This document shows positions 1 through 9,184 of a stretch of DNA of 64,000 nt, one piece after another. A program made the translations under genes and the position numbers. This stretch comes from Phormidium ambiguum IAM M-71 (GTDB taxonomy: Bacteria > Cyanobacteriota > Cyanobacteriia > Cyanobacteriales > Aerosakkonemataceae). The DNA lies in the NCBI RefSeq assembly GCF_001904725.1, contig NZ_MRCE01000022.1, forward strand, positions 24,644 to 88,643, in the 5' to 3' direction. The first letter of the stretch is position 1. Every line of letters starts with the position of its first letter. Below the pieces are notes generated by a model, which had not been told where the DNA came from, made no database searches, and saw nothing but the letters and a program-made list of their open reading frames with translations.

Positions 1-11
1 TGCCTTTCTTC

Positions 12-36
12 CCTTCTGCCTTCTGCCTTCTGCCTT
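12..36. repeat. Heptamer STRR (CTTCTGC)n
   Basis: A run of about three and a half CTTCTGC heptamers lies at the left edge and ends over the stop codon of the following minus-strand gene. Related runs occur near 44.7, 53.3, 55.4 and 56.4 kb. This is the short tandemly repeated repetitive type known from cyanobacterial intergenic DNA. Confidence 0.8.
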
Positions 37-937
37 ATCTTCTTCTAAAGCCACCGCTGCGGCTACCGAAGCCGGAGGTACTGCGACTGCGACTACCGCT
101 GCCGAAGCTGGAGGTGCGACCAGAACTAGGAGCAGATCTACCTGATTGTCTCAGGGTGCTGGAACCGAAACCGGAACCTGTGGCTCTTTCTCCAGGTGTG
201 GTACGGCTAGGACGAGATAAGGAAGGGTTATTTCTTAATGCGCCTGTGGTGCGGATATAGGCTGGGCGATTTCTGACGGCTGCTGGTGGTTGGTTGTACC
301 GTTGTTGGTAACTGGTTGTGGCTTGGCTGTAGGTGTTGCCATAGCCACCGTAGCCAGTCATGACGGACATTCCAGGTTGATACATTGGTGGTACATAGTA
401 TCTGGGGGCAAACAACATATTGCCGACTAAGTTACCTGCGACTGCCCCTGCAAATGGTGCCCAGAAACCACCGCTTTCTTGACGGACGATTACCGTTTGG
501 GGTTGTCCGGTTTGGGGATCGGGCCGGGATTCGGTAACGGCGTGGATGTACTCAATTTTGAAGTCTTCTGGGATGTGTAGGGATGTTTGACCGTTCTCTG
601 TTACTTTTAGGTAGCTTTTTTTACCTGCTGAGACTTCTTCTGGCGTGAGTTGGGCCATTTGTAACTCTGAGGTGCGGAAGTTAGCGGGTGTTCCTGGTGG
701 GGTGTTGAGTAACATCAGGCTGTATTCCCCGTTGGCATCGTTGTATCTGGCTTGCTGTACGGGGTATTCTCCGGCACTGATTTTGCTGGCAACTGTTCTG
801 GTGGCGGCGTTTTGGTTTCCGGTTGAGGTGTTGGAAACTGTGTTACTACCGCAAGCTACGGTTGTCCAACACAAGGTTAATGAGAGAAAAAGGACTGTAA
901 GTTTACGGAGTGTCGATCGCTGAAAATTAATGTTCAT
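35..937 (-). CDS. Putative exported lipoprotein with Arg/Ser/Gly-rich tail
   Basis: I do not recognise a named family. From the internal ATG at 937 the protein begins with a basic stretch, a hydrophobic segment (LTVLFLSLTLCW) and then TVACG, which resembles a lipobox; export and lipid attachment are therefore inferred. A frame-open TTG lies 36 nt upstream, but starting there would bury the signal peptide, so the ATG is preferred. The middle holds a short glycine-rich hydrophobic stretch (AGAVAGNLVGNM). The last 60 residues are low-complexity Ser/Gly/Arg ending in GGFRRR, probably disordered. The next gene in the same direction encodes a DUF1517-like protein. Confidence 0.6.
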   Translation of the reverse strand: MNINFQRSTLRKLTVLFLSLTLCWTTVACGSNTVSNTSTGNQNAATRTVASKISAGEYPVQQARYNDANGEYSLMLLNTPPGTPANFRTSELQMAQLTPEEVSAGKKSYLKVTENGQTSLHIPEDFKIEYIHAVTESRPDPQTGQPQTVIVRQESGGFWAPFAGAVAGNLVGNMLFAPRYYVPPMYQPGMSVMTGYGGYGNTYSQATTSYQQRYNQPPAAVRNRPAYIRTTGALRNNPSLSRPSRTTPGERATGSGFGSSTLRQSGRSAPSSGRTSSFGSGSRSRSTSGFGSRSGGFRRR

Positions 938-1022
938 GATACCTGTACGGTTCTGGAATCTGTGGTTAATCAATCAATCTCTAGAGCCTGGAAAAAACTT
1001 TTTCCAACTTTCAAATATAGAA

Positions 1023-1625
1023 CTATAGAGGAATGACTTCTGGGTAATATTCTATTATTTGATCGTCGGTTAATTCATCACCTAATTTAGCTGGCGACCA
1101 ATGAACTTGGATGGCTCTTAGACTTCTTTGATAATGTAAATTAATCAGGGCTTTTAAACCAGCTTTGAGAGCGCTAATATTGGAAAGATCTGTTTCTAAT
1201 TCTGGCACTTCGCCTTCAAATGCTACTGTAATCATAACAATTAAGTTGTTGGTAACTGGAATGGAAAAAGGTTCGGTTTCTCCTACCTGTTCGCTACCGT
1301 ATGATTCACTTTTGTAGCGTTGAGCCGAGTCGGTAAATAAGTAGTTTACTTCATCACCAGCTTCGCCTTCGTCCCAAAATACGTTGCCTTCATTGGCTGC
1401 CGATCGCCAATACAGGTCATTTTGTAATAAGTTTAGGCAAATTTGTTCTAAGCCTTCACCTAAGACATCGATTTCACCTTCTGCATCTATTGCGTCTCTA
1501 GCAGCTTGATTTAGTACGCCAATTAAGGGGGCGACTTCCTTACCTGCTAAATGAATGAATATTCGACTGACAACAAAGCGGGTACGCCCTGTCATTTTGC
1601 TAAAGCGATCGCGCCAATTGCTCAT
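1023..1625 (-). CDS. DUF1517-like protein
   Basis: About 200 residues. The C-terminal half matches my recollection of the cyanobacterial DUF1517 pattern: a hydrophobic strand (LIVMITVAFEG), an LKAGLKALINL helix, a strand ending in HWSP, then GDELTDDQIIEYYPEVIPL at the very end. An aromatic/acidic centre (YWRSAANEGNVFWDEGEAGD) precedes it. The function of the family is unknown to me. GTG and ATG are adjacent at the start; the ATG is chosen because AGG in AGGTTAAGTG is better spaced from it. No signal peptide or membrane segment is visible. Confidence 0.72.
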   Translation of the reverse strand: MSNWRDRFSKMTGRTRFVVSRIFIHLAGKEVAPLIGVLNQAARDAIDAEGEIDVLGEGLEQICLNLLQNDLYWRSAANEGNVFWDEGEAGDEVNYLFTDSAQRYKSESYGSEQVGETEPFSIPVTNNLIVMITVAFEGEVPELETDLSNISALKAGLKALINLHYQRSLRAIQVHWSPAKLGDELTDDQIIEYYPEVIPL

Positions 1626-1690
1626 CACTTAACCTCACAAGTCCAGTGCTTTTTCACTTATTTTAAATTATTTCCTCTGTCAATAATTCA

Positions 1691-3250
1691 TCATTGTTGA
1701 TGAGGAAAATTTTTCACAAAATTGGATATTATACTACTTTCGGGTAAAGTATATTTTACAGGTTGAATGGACATAATTTCATCTGGATCGCTCATGTTTG
1801 AGGTTTTAATCCAGTGTTTGCCAAAGTTTGGATGATTATATACTGGTAACGTTTGGTCGCTAGAGTTGGATAATACGGTTTGAGTCGGAGCATGAAAAAA
1901 CCGTAATCTTTTGGGAATATTTAAAGTTGGTTTGATTAGTTTTATTTGAAATGTCTGACTGAGTTTTGTTGTCAAAATATCGGCAATTTTTTGGAGTTTT
2001 ATTTGTTCTCTTGGTGAATAATTTTGAGGATTATTCATTTGTAACATTTGCAAAAATCGGACAATATTTCTTTGCGTTTCTTCACTGTCTAAAAAAGGTA
2101 ATATGGCAACAAATGCTGCACAAAATAATTGATTATCATTGTCCATTGCAAAGGTAAGCATGGTACGCCGACGACCAACTTTTATAGTTGGTGGTTGGGA
2201 TAAAGGGGGATATTTTTGGGCTATTTTATAATAAGCGGTGGATAAAATTATGTGAGCTTCATGGTCTAGGGGAGCGTCAATGATAATTTGAATTGTGGGT
2301 AAAGTTTGGTGAAAAAACTTACGTAAATCTTCGGAACTGAAGCGATAAATTTGTGTGCGATCGCCATCAGGACTTAAATCTAACCACTCACAAATTATGC
2401 CATCAGTTTTTAACCCAAATCGAGATACAGAATACAATTTTGCTCCTGTTAAATTGGCTCCTGATAAATTAGCATCAGTCCAATCAGCGTGGATTAATCT
2501 GGCTTCTCTCAAATCGGCATGAACTAAACTAGCATTATGTAAATTAGCATTACTTAAATCGGCTCCAGTTAAATTAGCACCGCTTAATTTAGCATCACTT
2601 AAATCCGCCCAGCGCAAATTTGCACCTCGCAAATCTACCCAACGTAAATTTGTCCCGCTTAAATTCGCTCCACTTAAGTTACAAAAACTCAAATTAGCTT
2701 GCCTAAATTCCGCATTTGCTGCATTAGCAGTGCTTAAATCGGCTCTACTTAAATCTGTACTTTGTAAATTAGCTGCTTCTAAATTGGCAGCAATTAAAGA
2801 AGCGCCTCGCAAGTCAGCAGCACTCAAATTAGCTCGACTTAAATTAGATTGTCTCAGTTTTGCTTCTCTGAGATTAGCATTATTTAAGTTAGCACCTGTG
2901 AGATTAGCTCTACTCAATTCAGCCCGAATTAATTCGGCTCTAATCAAGGTTGCTTCGACTAATTCTGCATCACCTAAATTAGCCAAAATTAGATTGCTGA
3001 CATTGAGAATCGCATGACTTAAGTTTGCTTGAGATAAGTTAGCTCCACTGAGTCTAGCAACATTCAACTTGGCGTAGCTTAGGTCTGTTCTACTCAAGTT
3101 TGCTCGACTAAGATTAGCTATGCTTAGGTTGGATTGACTGAGATTTGCACCACTTAAGTTGACTCCGCTTAGTTGCGCTTCGCTTAAATTGATTGCGGCA
3201 AAGTTACGTTCTCCATTTGCATAACTGCTGAGTAATTCTTCTATTTCCAT
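1691..3250 (-). CDS. Pentapeptide-repeat protein with conserved C-terminal domain (copy A)
   Basis: 519 residues. From about residue 18 to 270 the sequence is almost unbroken A(N/D)LSx pentapeptides, which fold as a right-handed quadrilateral beta-helix. A non-repeat domain of roughly 240 residues follows, starting near YSVSRFGLKTDGI and containing CEWLDLSPDGDR and KFFHQTLPTI. It is clearly paralogous to the next gene (3367-4917), with the same layout and matching junction sequence, so the pair arose by tandem duplication. The long antisense frames over this gene are artefacts of the repeat. Biochemical role unknown; protein-protein or protein-DNA mimicry is only a possibility. Confidence 0.88.
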   Translation of the reverse strand: MEIEELLSSYANGERNFAAINLSEAQLSGVNLSGANLSQSNLSIANLSRANLSRTDLSYAKLNVARLSGANLSQANLSHAILNVSNLILANLGDAELVEATLIRAELIRAELSRANLTGANLNNANLREAKLRQSNLSRANLSAADLRGASLIAANLEAANLQSTDLSRADLSTANAANAEFRQANLSFCNLSGANLSGTNLRWVDLRGANLRWADLSDAKLSGANLTGADLSNANLHNASLVHADLREARLIHADWTDANLSGANLTGAKLYSVSRFGLKTDGIICEWLDLSPDGDRTQIYRFSSEDLRKFFHQTLPTIQIIIDAPLDHEAHIILSTAYYKIAQKYPPLSQPPTIKVGRRRTMLTFAMDNDNQLFCAAFVAILPFLDSEETQRNIVRFLQMLQMNNPQNYSPREQIKLQKIADILTTKLSQTFQIKLIKPTLNIPKRLRFFHAPTQTVLSNSSDQTLPVYNHPNFGKHWIKTSNMSDPDEIMSIQPVKYTLPESSIISNFVKNFPHQQ

Positions 3251-3366
3251 CAGGCTACCTTGCCATCAAACAGGGGACAATTGAATTAACTGAATCAGTG
3301 GAGTTAAATTCTCCTAGCTTTTATTTTAAGTCTCTAATACAGAAATTTCAAAACCTGATTATGAAT

Positions 3367-4917
3367 TTAAAGATAAGAATTTTTGAGGAAATCAAAGATT
3401 AAATTTATTGGCGGTAATATTAATTTTGCGTCCGGGATTCTATTTGGTAAATTTTCCCAAACATTTTTGATGACAAAGCGTTTTCCAAAGTTAAAATCCT
3501 GATAAATGTTTAATGCCTGTTCGCTGGAATTTGTCAGTGTAATTTGTGTAGGAGCTTTAAAAAAGTCAATTTTACTGATATTTTTACTTAAGTATTTTCC
3601 TGCCTTAATTTTTTTGATATTTTTAATGGTCTGATTGATATAATTATTGATTTTTTCCAATTCCTTTTTCTCTGATTCTAGTAGTAAATATTCTTCTGCT
3701 TGTTCTTGGATGATTTCCGATATAGCTAGAATATGCTCTTGCACATTTTTGCTATTTTCAAATGGATTTACTGCTAAATAAGCACTAATAAATAGCTGTT
3801 CATCACTATCAATTCTTAAAGTAATTGTCGTTCTTCGTTCGCTCACTTCGATACTGGCTGGACGGGTAAAACTAGAGTATTCTTGGGATATTTTATAATA
3901 AGTTGCGGCTAAAATAAAGTTGGCTTGCTGGTCTAAAGAAGCGTCTACAATTATCCTAATTGTTGGGGAGGTTTGATGAAAGAATTTTCTGGCTTCTTCA
4001 GCGTTTAAACGATAAATTTGCGATCGATCGCCATCAGGACTCAAATCCACCCATTCACAATTTATCCCTTCAGTTTTTAGTCCAAAACGTGAGACTGCGT
4101 AGAGTTTTGCTCCTGTTAAATTGGCTCCGGTTAAATCCGCGCCAATCCAATCTACCTGAATCAAATTAGCTTGAGATAAATCTGCGTGTACCAAACTAGT
4201 ATTCATTAAATTGGCATTACTTAAATCTGCGCCGCTTAAATTTGCGCCACTTAATTTGGCTTCACTCAGATTAGCCCAACGTAAATTTACACCACTTAAA
4301 TCTGCCCATCTTAAATTTGCGCCTCGCAAATCTGCTCCTGTCAAATTCGCCATTCCTAAATTTGCTTGTCTCAATTCTGCACCACGTAAATCTGTACCGC
4401 TTAAATCGGCTCGACTTAATTCTGCACCATGCAAATTGGCTTGTTGTAAATTAGCTCCTGTTAAACTAGTTCCTCGCAAATTTGCTTCACTTAAATTGGC
4501 TCCTCTTAAATTCGCTAATCTTAACCTAGCTTCTCCTAAATCTGCTCCGGTAAGATTAGTTTCGCTTAAATTAGCACCGCTCAGTTCCGCTCGGATTAAT
4601 TCAGTACGAATCATTGCTGCTTGAAACAAATCAGCTTCTCGTAAGTCAGCCCTGGCTAAATTAGCGACGTTGAGAATTGCACCAGATAAATTTGCTTGAG
4701 TGAGATTTGCGCCGCTAAGTCTGGCAACATTCAGTTTTGCTTGGTTCAAATTTACTTGGCTGAGGTTAGCTCCACTGAGATTCGATATACTCAGATTTGC
4801 TTCGCTCAAATTTGCTCCACTCAAGTTGATTCCGCTTAAGTTTGCTTCTGTTAAGTTAACTCCCGTGAAATCTCGGACTCCTTGGGAATATTTATTTAAA
4901 AATTCTTCTACTTCCAT
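3367..4917 (-). CDS. Pentapeptide-repeat protein with conserved C-terminal domain (copy B)
   Basis: 516 residues, organised like its downstream neighbour: about 250 residues of A(N/D)L pentapeptides followed by YAVSRFGLKTEGI, CEWVDLSPDGDR and KFFHQTSPTI. The two copies agree best in the helix and at the helix/C-domain junction and diverge in the last 120 residues, where this copy is more Lys/Ile-rich. The 116-bp gap to copy A has no obvious terminator, so co-transcription is possible. No signal peptide or membrane segment is seen, so both are probably cytoplasmic. Confidence 0.88.
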   Translation of the reverse strand: MEVEEFLNKYSQGVRDFTGVNLTEANLSGINLSGANLSEANLSISNLSGANLSQVNLNQAKLNVARLSGANLTQANLSGAILNVANLARADLREADLFQAAMIRTELIRAELSGANLSETNLTGADLGEARLRLANLRGANLSEANLRGTSLTGANLQQANLHGAELSRADLSGTDLRGAELRQANLGMANLTGADLRGANLRWADLSGVNLRWANLSEAKLSGANLSGADLSNANLMNTSLVHADLSQANLIQVDWIGADLTGANLTGAKLYAVSRFGLKTEGINCEWVDLSPDGDRSQIYRLNAEEARKFFHQTSPTIRIIVDASLDQQANFILAATYYKISQEYSSFTRPASIEVSERRTTITLRIDSDEQLFISAYLAVNPFENSKNVQEHILAISEIIQEQAEEYLLLESEKKELEKINNYINQTIKNIKKIKAGKYLSKNISKIDFFKAPTQITLTNSSEQALNIYQDFNFGKRFVIKNVWENLPNRIPDAKLILPPINLIFDFLKNSYL

Positions 4918-5518
4918 GAGACTACCTTAGAAACACCCAAATTTAACAAATAAAAGTTATTTTTTTTAGCCAATAAATGCCTTAAACAGTAAATAGCGGA
5001 TGAATCTAGGCATTTTAGGCGCATATTCAGAAATGGAATTGATGTGTGATGGCATTTTACATAGAGTGAGGATTGATTGTAATGTTTAACTATAACTACA
5101 GACTGTTAAGGTTTTGCTATTTTTAACTAAAAGAATTTATACTAAGCGAATGTTTACTAAGATACATTACAGTTTACCGCAGGTTCTACCACAAAAATCC
5201 CGTCTATGACATCACATTATGATAAGCTGTGCTGCATTTAAATTAGATAGTTTGGAAACCGAAGAAAATTGGTCTAATCCTCTCTTGTGCCCCCCAGCCC
5301 CTCTGCGGTCTCAATAAGCGTTTTAAATGCGTGATAGTTTATGTTGCATGGTGCTGTCATTGGTTACAGAGGGTACTAAGGAAAATAGGTAATTTGGGTA
5401 GCAGCTGGGAGTAGTGTACTGAGTAGGTCTTTACCGATCGCTCTGGCAATTGTTATCCTAACAGGTGATCGTTGTACAGTCATCGAAAATAATTAATTGT
5501 AATTTTTAGTATACAAAG
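4918..5518. other. Intergenic region between divergent genes
   Basis: Six hundred bases between the minus-strand pentapeptide genes and plus-strand tyrA. It must hold both promoters. I see no convincing gene, RNA or strong hairpin; the longest frames are under 30 codons and lack ribosome sites. Confidence 0.6.
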
Positions 5519-6370
5519 ATGAATATTGGAATTATTGGATTAGGTTTAATTGGTGGTTCTTTAGCATTAGATTTACGATCGCTTGGTTATCAAGTGTTGG
5601 GTGTCAGTCGGCGGGATAAAACTTGTCAAAGGGCGATCGAACGGCGCATTGTTGATGATGCTAGTGTGAATTTTTCTCTGTTAGCCGCAGCAGATGTCGT
5701 GTTTATTTGCACGCCTTTAGATTTAATTATTTCGACTCTTGAACAATTAATTCCTCATCTTTCACCCACCACAATTGTAACTGATGTGGGTTCAGTTAAA
5801 TCACCAATTGTGGCAGAAGCAGGGAAAATTTGGCCGAATTTTATTGGCGGACATCCAATGGCGGGAACTGCGGAAAGTGGTATAGATGCGGCACAATCTA
5901 ATTTGTTTATGGGTAAACCTTATGTATTAACTCCAGTAGAAAATACTACGCCTGACTCAGTTAAAATAGTGGGAGAAATTGTCCGATCGCTCCAAGCTAA
6001 ATTTTATCTTTGTCGTCCTGAAGAACATGACCAAGCTGTAGCTTGGATTTCTCACCTACCAGTGATGGTTAGCGCTAGTTTAATTGATGCTTGTTTGAGT
6101 GAAACAGATGTGAATGTATTGGAATTAGCCCAAAATCTGGCTAGTTCGGGTTTTCGGGATACGAGTCGGGTAGGCGGCGGCAATCCCGAATTGGGAGTTT
6201 TGATGGCAACATATAATCAAGAGCAGTTATTGCGATCGCTCTTTTCCTATCGCCAAACTCTCGATCGATTAATTACCCATATCCAAAAAGAAGATTGGAG
6301 TTCTTTAAAAGATACACTGCAAAAAACCCAGCAAGCTAGACCAGAATTCCTAGCAGCTAAAGATCTGTAA
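5519..6370 (+). CDS. tyrA: Prephenate/arogenate dehydrogenase
   Basis: 283 residues. The N-terminus is a Rossmann fold with GLGLIGGSLA at residues 7-16; FICTPLD and TDVGSVKSPI follow, then the family signature GGHPMAGTAESG. It oxidatively decarboxylates arogenate (or prephenate) in tyrosine synthesis; cyanobacterial enzymes of this type usually prefer arogenate and NADP, but the substrate cannot be settled from sequence alone. There is no ACT domain and no fused chorismate mutase. The ATG at 5519 begins the Rossmann strand directly, so the start is well fixed. It stands alone on the plus strand. Confidence 0.93.
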   Translation: MNIGIIGLGLIGGSLALDLRSLGYQVLGVSRRDKTCQRAIERRIVDDASVNFSLLAAADVVFICTPLDLIISTLEQLIPHLSPTTIVTDVGSVKSPIVAEAGKIWPNFIGGHPMAGTAESGIDAAQSNLFMGKPYVLTPVENTTPDSVKIVGEIVRSLQAKFYLCRPEEHDQAVAWISHLPVMVSASLIDACLSETDVNVLELAQNLASSGFRDTSRVGGGNPELGVLMATYNQEQLLRSLFSYRQTLDRLITHIQKEDWSSLKDTLQKTQQARPEFLAAKDL

Positions 6371-6424
6371 ATCTCGATCGTCTTACTCTTGCTTTAAGTT
6401 CCCAGAAATAAATTTGCCATCAAA

Positions 6425-6453
6425 TTGACATACAGCTGCAATCAAAGTGTCAT
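6425..6453 (+). promoter_or_regulatory. Possible sigma70-type promoter for the HhoA-like protease
   Basis: TTGACA is followed after 17 bases by TGTCAT, four of six matches to the -10 consensus, about 170 bases before the protease start. The -35 is perfect and the -10 is weak; no other support. Confidence 0.3.
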
Positions 6454-6621
6454 ACCAAATATTTACAATCAAAAACGTAAGCAAAACAGTCTAGATCTAC
6501 TACTAAAGATAAGTCTTATGCGGTGTCTCCGGATCAGAACTAACTACTTCTGAGAGTAAGAACTATTGCCACACCACAACCAACAACACCAGAATTGAAG
6601 TTTCAGGAGAAATAGAAAAAA

Positions 6622-7857
6622 ATGGAAATCAAAGATACAAAACCTAACAATCAAGGAACTAAGAAATTTACTATGCCAAAAGTACTCACTTATTTATCAT
6701 TGGTGCTGTTAGGGTCTGGAATTAGCTTGGCAGGTAGTAATTTATTGTCACAAAGTAATCTGCCTTCTCAAGCAACTGACAAAACAGCTAGCTCTAACTT
6801 AGTAGCCCAATTACCATTTAACTCTGATAGCAATTTTGTCACTAATGTAGTGCAGAAAGTAGGACCAGCAGTAGTGAGAATTGATTCTTCGAGAACTGTT
6901 AGTTCAAGAATGCCCAGAGAGTTTGAGGAAGATCCATTTTACGGGGAATTTTTCGGTGGTCGCCAAAGACCAGGATACCCAAGCTCCCGTCAAGTCAGTG
7001 AAACAGGCTCAGGATTTATTATCAACTCTGACGGTCATATTTTGACTAACGCTCACGTAGTTTCCGGCACTAACACGGTGAGAGTTACCTTGAAAGATGG
7101 TCGAGCTTTGACAGGTAAGGTACTGGGTGCAGACTCCGTGACTGACGTAGCAGTGATTAAAGTTGATGCTCAAAACTTGCCAGCAGTAAAACTAGGTAAT
7201 TCTGATAATTTAAAACCAGGTGAATGGGCAATTGCGATCGGTAATCCCCTTGGTTTAGATAGTACCGTAACTACAGGAATTGTCAGCGCCACAGGTCGCA
7301 GCAGTCGTCAAGTCGGCGTTCCCGACCAAAGAGTAAGATTTGTGCAAACCGACGCAGCAATTAACCCCGGTAATTCCGGTGGCCCACTGTTAAACTCAGC
7401 TGGTGAAGTGATTGGCATCAACACCGCAATTATTCAAGGTGCCCAAGGTATTGGTTTTGCTATCCCAGTCAACACTGCCCAAACTATTGCTAACAAGCTC
7501 ATCTCCCAAGGTAAAGTACAACATCCTTACTTGGGCATTCAAATGGTAGACCTGACTCCTGAGATTAAGGAAAATATTAACAGCGATCCTGAACTCAATT
7601 TAAACGTCAATCAAAACGAAGGCGTGTTAATTGTCCGAGTCATGCCCAACTCCCCCGCAGAGAAAGCTGGATTACGTTCTGGTGATATTATCAGCAAAAT
7701 CAACAAACAATCAGTAAAAGATTCTAACTCCGTACAACAAGCCGTAGATGCTAGCAGTATTGGTGCTCAGTTGCCAATGGAAGTGCGTCGCGGTGGTCAG
7801 AATGTTGATTTAATCGTGCAACCTGGTGCTTTACCAAACAGACAGCAACAAGAGTAA
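6622..7857 (+). CDS. HtrA/Deg-family periplasmic serine protease (HhoA/HhoB/HtrA type)
   Basis: 411 residues. A basic N-terminus and one hydrophobic segment (about 20-40) act as signal or anchor, placing it in the periplasm or thylakoid lumen. The trypsin-like domain has the catalytic triad: His in ILTNAHVV (about 144), Asp in VTDVAVIKVD (about 175) and Ser in NPGNSGGPL (about 252). A single PDZ domain follows, with RVMPNSPAEKAGLRSGDII. One PDZ and this length fit the cyanobacterial HhoA/HhoB/HtrA trio, involved in protein quality control under light and heat stress; which of the three cannot be decided here. A strong hairpin terminator lies about 95 bases after the stop. Confidence 0.93.
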   Translation: MEIKDTKPNNQGTKKFTMPKVLTYLSLVLLGSGISLAGSNLLSQSNLPSQATDKTASSNLVAQLPFNSDSNFVTNVVQKVGPAVVRIDSSRTVSSRMPREFEEDPFYGEFFGGRQRPGYPSSRQVSETGSGFIINSDGHILTNAHVVSGTNTVRVTLKDGRALTGKVLGADSVTDVAVIKVDAQNLPAVKLGNSDNLKPGEWAIAIGNPLGLDSTVTTGIVSATGRSSRQVGVPDQRVRFVQTDAAINPGNSGGPLLNSAGEVIGINTAIIQGAQGIGFAIPVNTAQTIANKLISQGKVQHPYLGIQMVDLTPEIKENINSDPELNLNVNQNEGVLIVRVMPNSPAEKAGLRSGDIISKINKQSVKDSNSVQQAVDASSIGAQLPMEVRRGGQNVDLIVQPGALPNRQQQE

Positions 7858-7863
7858 GAAAAA

Positions 7864-7890
7864 GTGTGTTGTTGCGCTTGGGCGCTAAAT
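7864..7890. repeat. Degenerate copy of the GTTGCGCTT palindromic repeat
   Basis: The stretch with TTGTTGCGCTTGGGCGCTAA resembles one arm of the perfect palindrome at 60131-60170 and the longer relative at 30133-30181, suggesting a mobile or amplified intergenic repeat family. Confidence 0.5.
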
Positions 7891-7952
7891 CTCGCAAACA
7901 CAGTGTATCGGCAAAATGTCGTGCTCTAGACCAATAGCCTAAATTTGTTTCC

Positions 7953-7980
7953 AGGGATAGGTGTTTCGCCTATCCCTTTT
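7953..7980 (+). terminator. Intrinsic terminator after the HtrA-like protease gene
   Basis: A perfect 9-bp stem (AGGGATAGG with CCTATCCCT) and a 7-base loop are followed by TTTT. It lies about 100 bases after the protease stop and ends only two bases before the ATG of the next gene. Confidence 0.8.
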
Positions 7981-7982
7981 GT

Positions 7983-8873
7983 ATGATTAAGGAGGAAGTC
8001 GTATTAACTAATAAGGTTTTTAAGGAATTTGTGGTGTACTTATTCAAATATCTAGAAAATAGCTCAAAATCTTTTTTAATCGGGTTAGGTATTGTACTGG
8101 TAGTTTTAATTGGATTTATTGATTACCTAGTCTCACCCGACATTGCTTCCATATTTTTTTTAATTCCTGTAGCATTAGCAAGTTGGTTTGTCAGCGAAAA
8201 ATTTGGCGTAATAATATCTATTATTTGCACTGTAGTTTGGTTTTTGATTAATTATTTACAGGGTGAAGCACCATTAACGAATTATCTGCCTTATTGGAAT
8301 GCTTGCATTCGACTGGCATTTTATTTGACAATAAACTATTTGATTGGTGAATTACACCATGCCCGACAACGGGAAAGCAAATTAGCTAGAACTGATGAAA
8401 TAACTGGTGTGGCTAACCGAAAGTTATTTATTGAGTTAGCTAATATGGAGTTAAAGAAGTCGCGCCGTTATGGGCATCCTTTCACCATAACTTATATTGA
8501 TTTAGATAATTTTAAAAATATTAATGATTATGGTGGTTATAAAGTTGGCGATCATGTTCTACAAGTAATCGCACAAACTATTAAAAATACGGTGCGAGAG
8601 ACTGATATTGTAGCGCGAATTGGGGGAGACGAATTTATTATTTTCTTGCCGGGATTGGCTTATGAACCTGCTCAAATAGTCATTCATAGAGTCCGTGACT
8701 TTCTTTTGGAAACTATGGACAAAAATTTGTGGCCTGTCACTTTTAGTATTGGTGCTATTACTTATATTAATTGTCCAGAGAGTGTTGATGAAATCATCGA
8801 AAAATCAGATTATTTGATGTATTGTATCAAAAATAAAGGTAAAAATATCATTGAACATATTACAGAGATTTAA
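7983..8873 (+). CDS. Membrane-bound diguanylate cyclase (GGDEF)
   Basis: 296 residues. Several hydrophobic segments fill residues 30-120 (for example FLIGLGIVLVVLIGFIDYLV), followed by a C-terminal GGDEF domain with an intact GGDEF motif near residue 214. An RETD I-site lies exactly five residues before it, so it should make c-di-GMP and be product-inhibited. TDEITGVANRKLF opens the domain. The start is uncertain: the ATG sits two bases after a terminator hairpin with no ribosome site before it, while a strong GGAGG lies at 7991-7995 inside the frame; the next in-frame GTG is near 8029. No EAL domain is present. Confidence 0.88.
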   Translation: MIKEEVVLTNKVFKEFVVYLFKYLENSSKSFLIGLGIVLVVLIGFIDYLVSPDIASIFFLIPVALASWFVSEKFGVIISIICTVVWFLINYLQGEAPLTNYLPYWNACIRLAFYLTINYLIGELHHARQRESKLARTDEITGVANRKLFIELANMELKKSRRYGHPFTITYIDLDNFKNINDYGGYKVGDHVLQVIAQTIKNTVRETDIVARIGGDEFIIFLPGLAYEPAQIVIHRVRDFLLETMDKNLWPVTFSIGAITYINCPESVDEIIEKSDYLMYCIKNKGKNIIEHITEI

Positions 8874-8919
8874 TAGATTGATTTAGTTTGGCGATCGCTA
8901 AAATTGTTAATGGTAATTT

Positions 8920-9009
8920 TTAAGAATTGGGAAATAGAAAGGAAATTGCTAAAATCCCAAATAAGCTGATTATGGCAACAGAAATTACGGCTAAAAGTGT
9001 TGCGATCAT
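8920..9009 (-). CDS. Candidate 29-residue single-pass membrane protein
   Basis: A short minus-strand frame encodes MIATLLAVISV, then AIISLFGILAISF and a polar LFPNS end: one continuous membrane segment with almost no charge. This resembles in style the tiny subunits of photosynthetic and respiratory complexes, but I cannot match it to a known one. No clear ribosome site is visible (CAACCATTTATT before the ATG), and it stands alone between a diguanylate cyclase gene and a histidine kinase gene. Chance is a real alternative. Confidence 0.3.
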   Translation of the reverse strand: MIATLLAVISVAIISLFGILAISFLFPNS

Positions 9010-9184
9010 AATAAATGGTTGATGAATGCAAAAATTGACAAGTTATGGGAGAAGGCAAAGTTTTAGGCCAGTATTGCGGTCTTAACTGCCTTGGGAATTG
9101 TGATAAAAAAGTAATTAATATGGGTTTTCTTAGTTTTAAGTTATCAAGTGGATATGACAGAGTGATGAATTTTTTGTGTCAAAG

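Noticed and set aside
2730-4930. Long plus-strand frames rich in Leu, Lys and Ala opposite the pentapeptide genes
   Set aside because: They are the antisense reading of the A(N/D)L repeat codons and have no ribosome sites or known domains.
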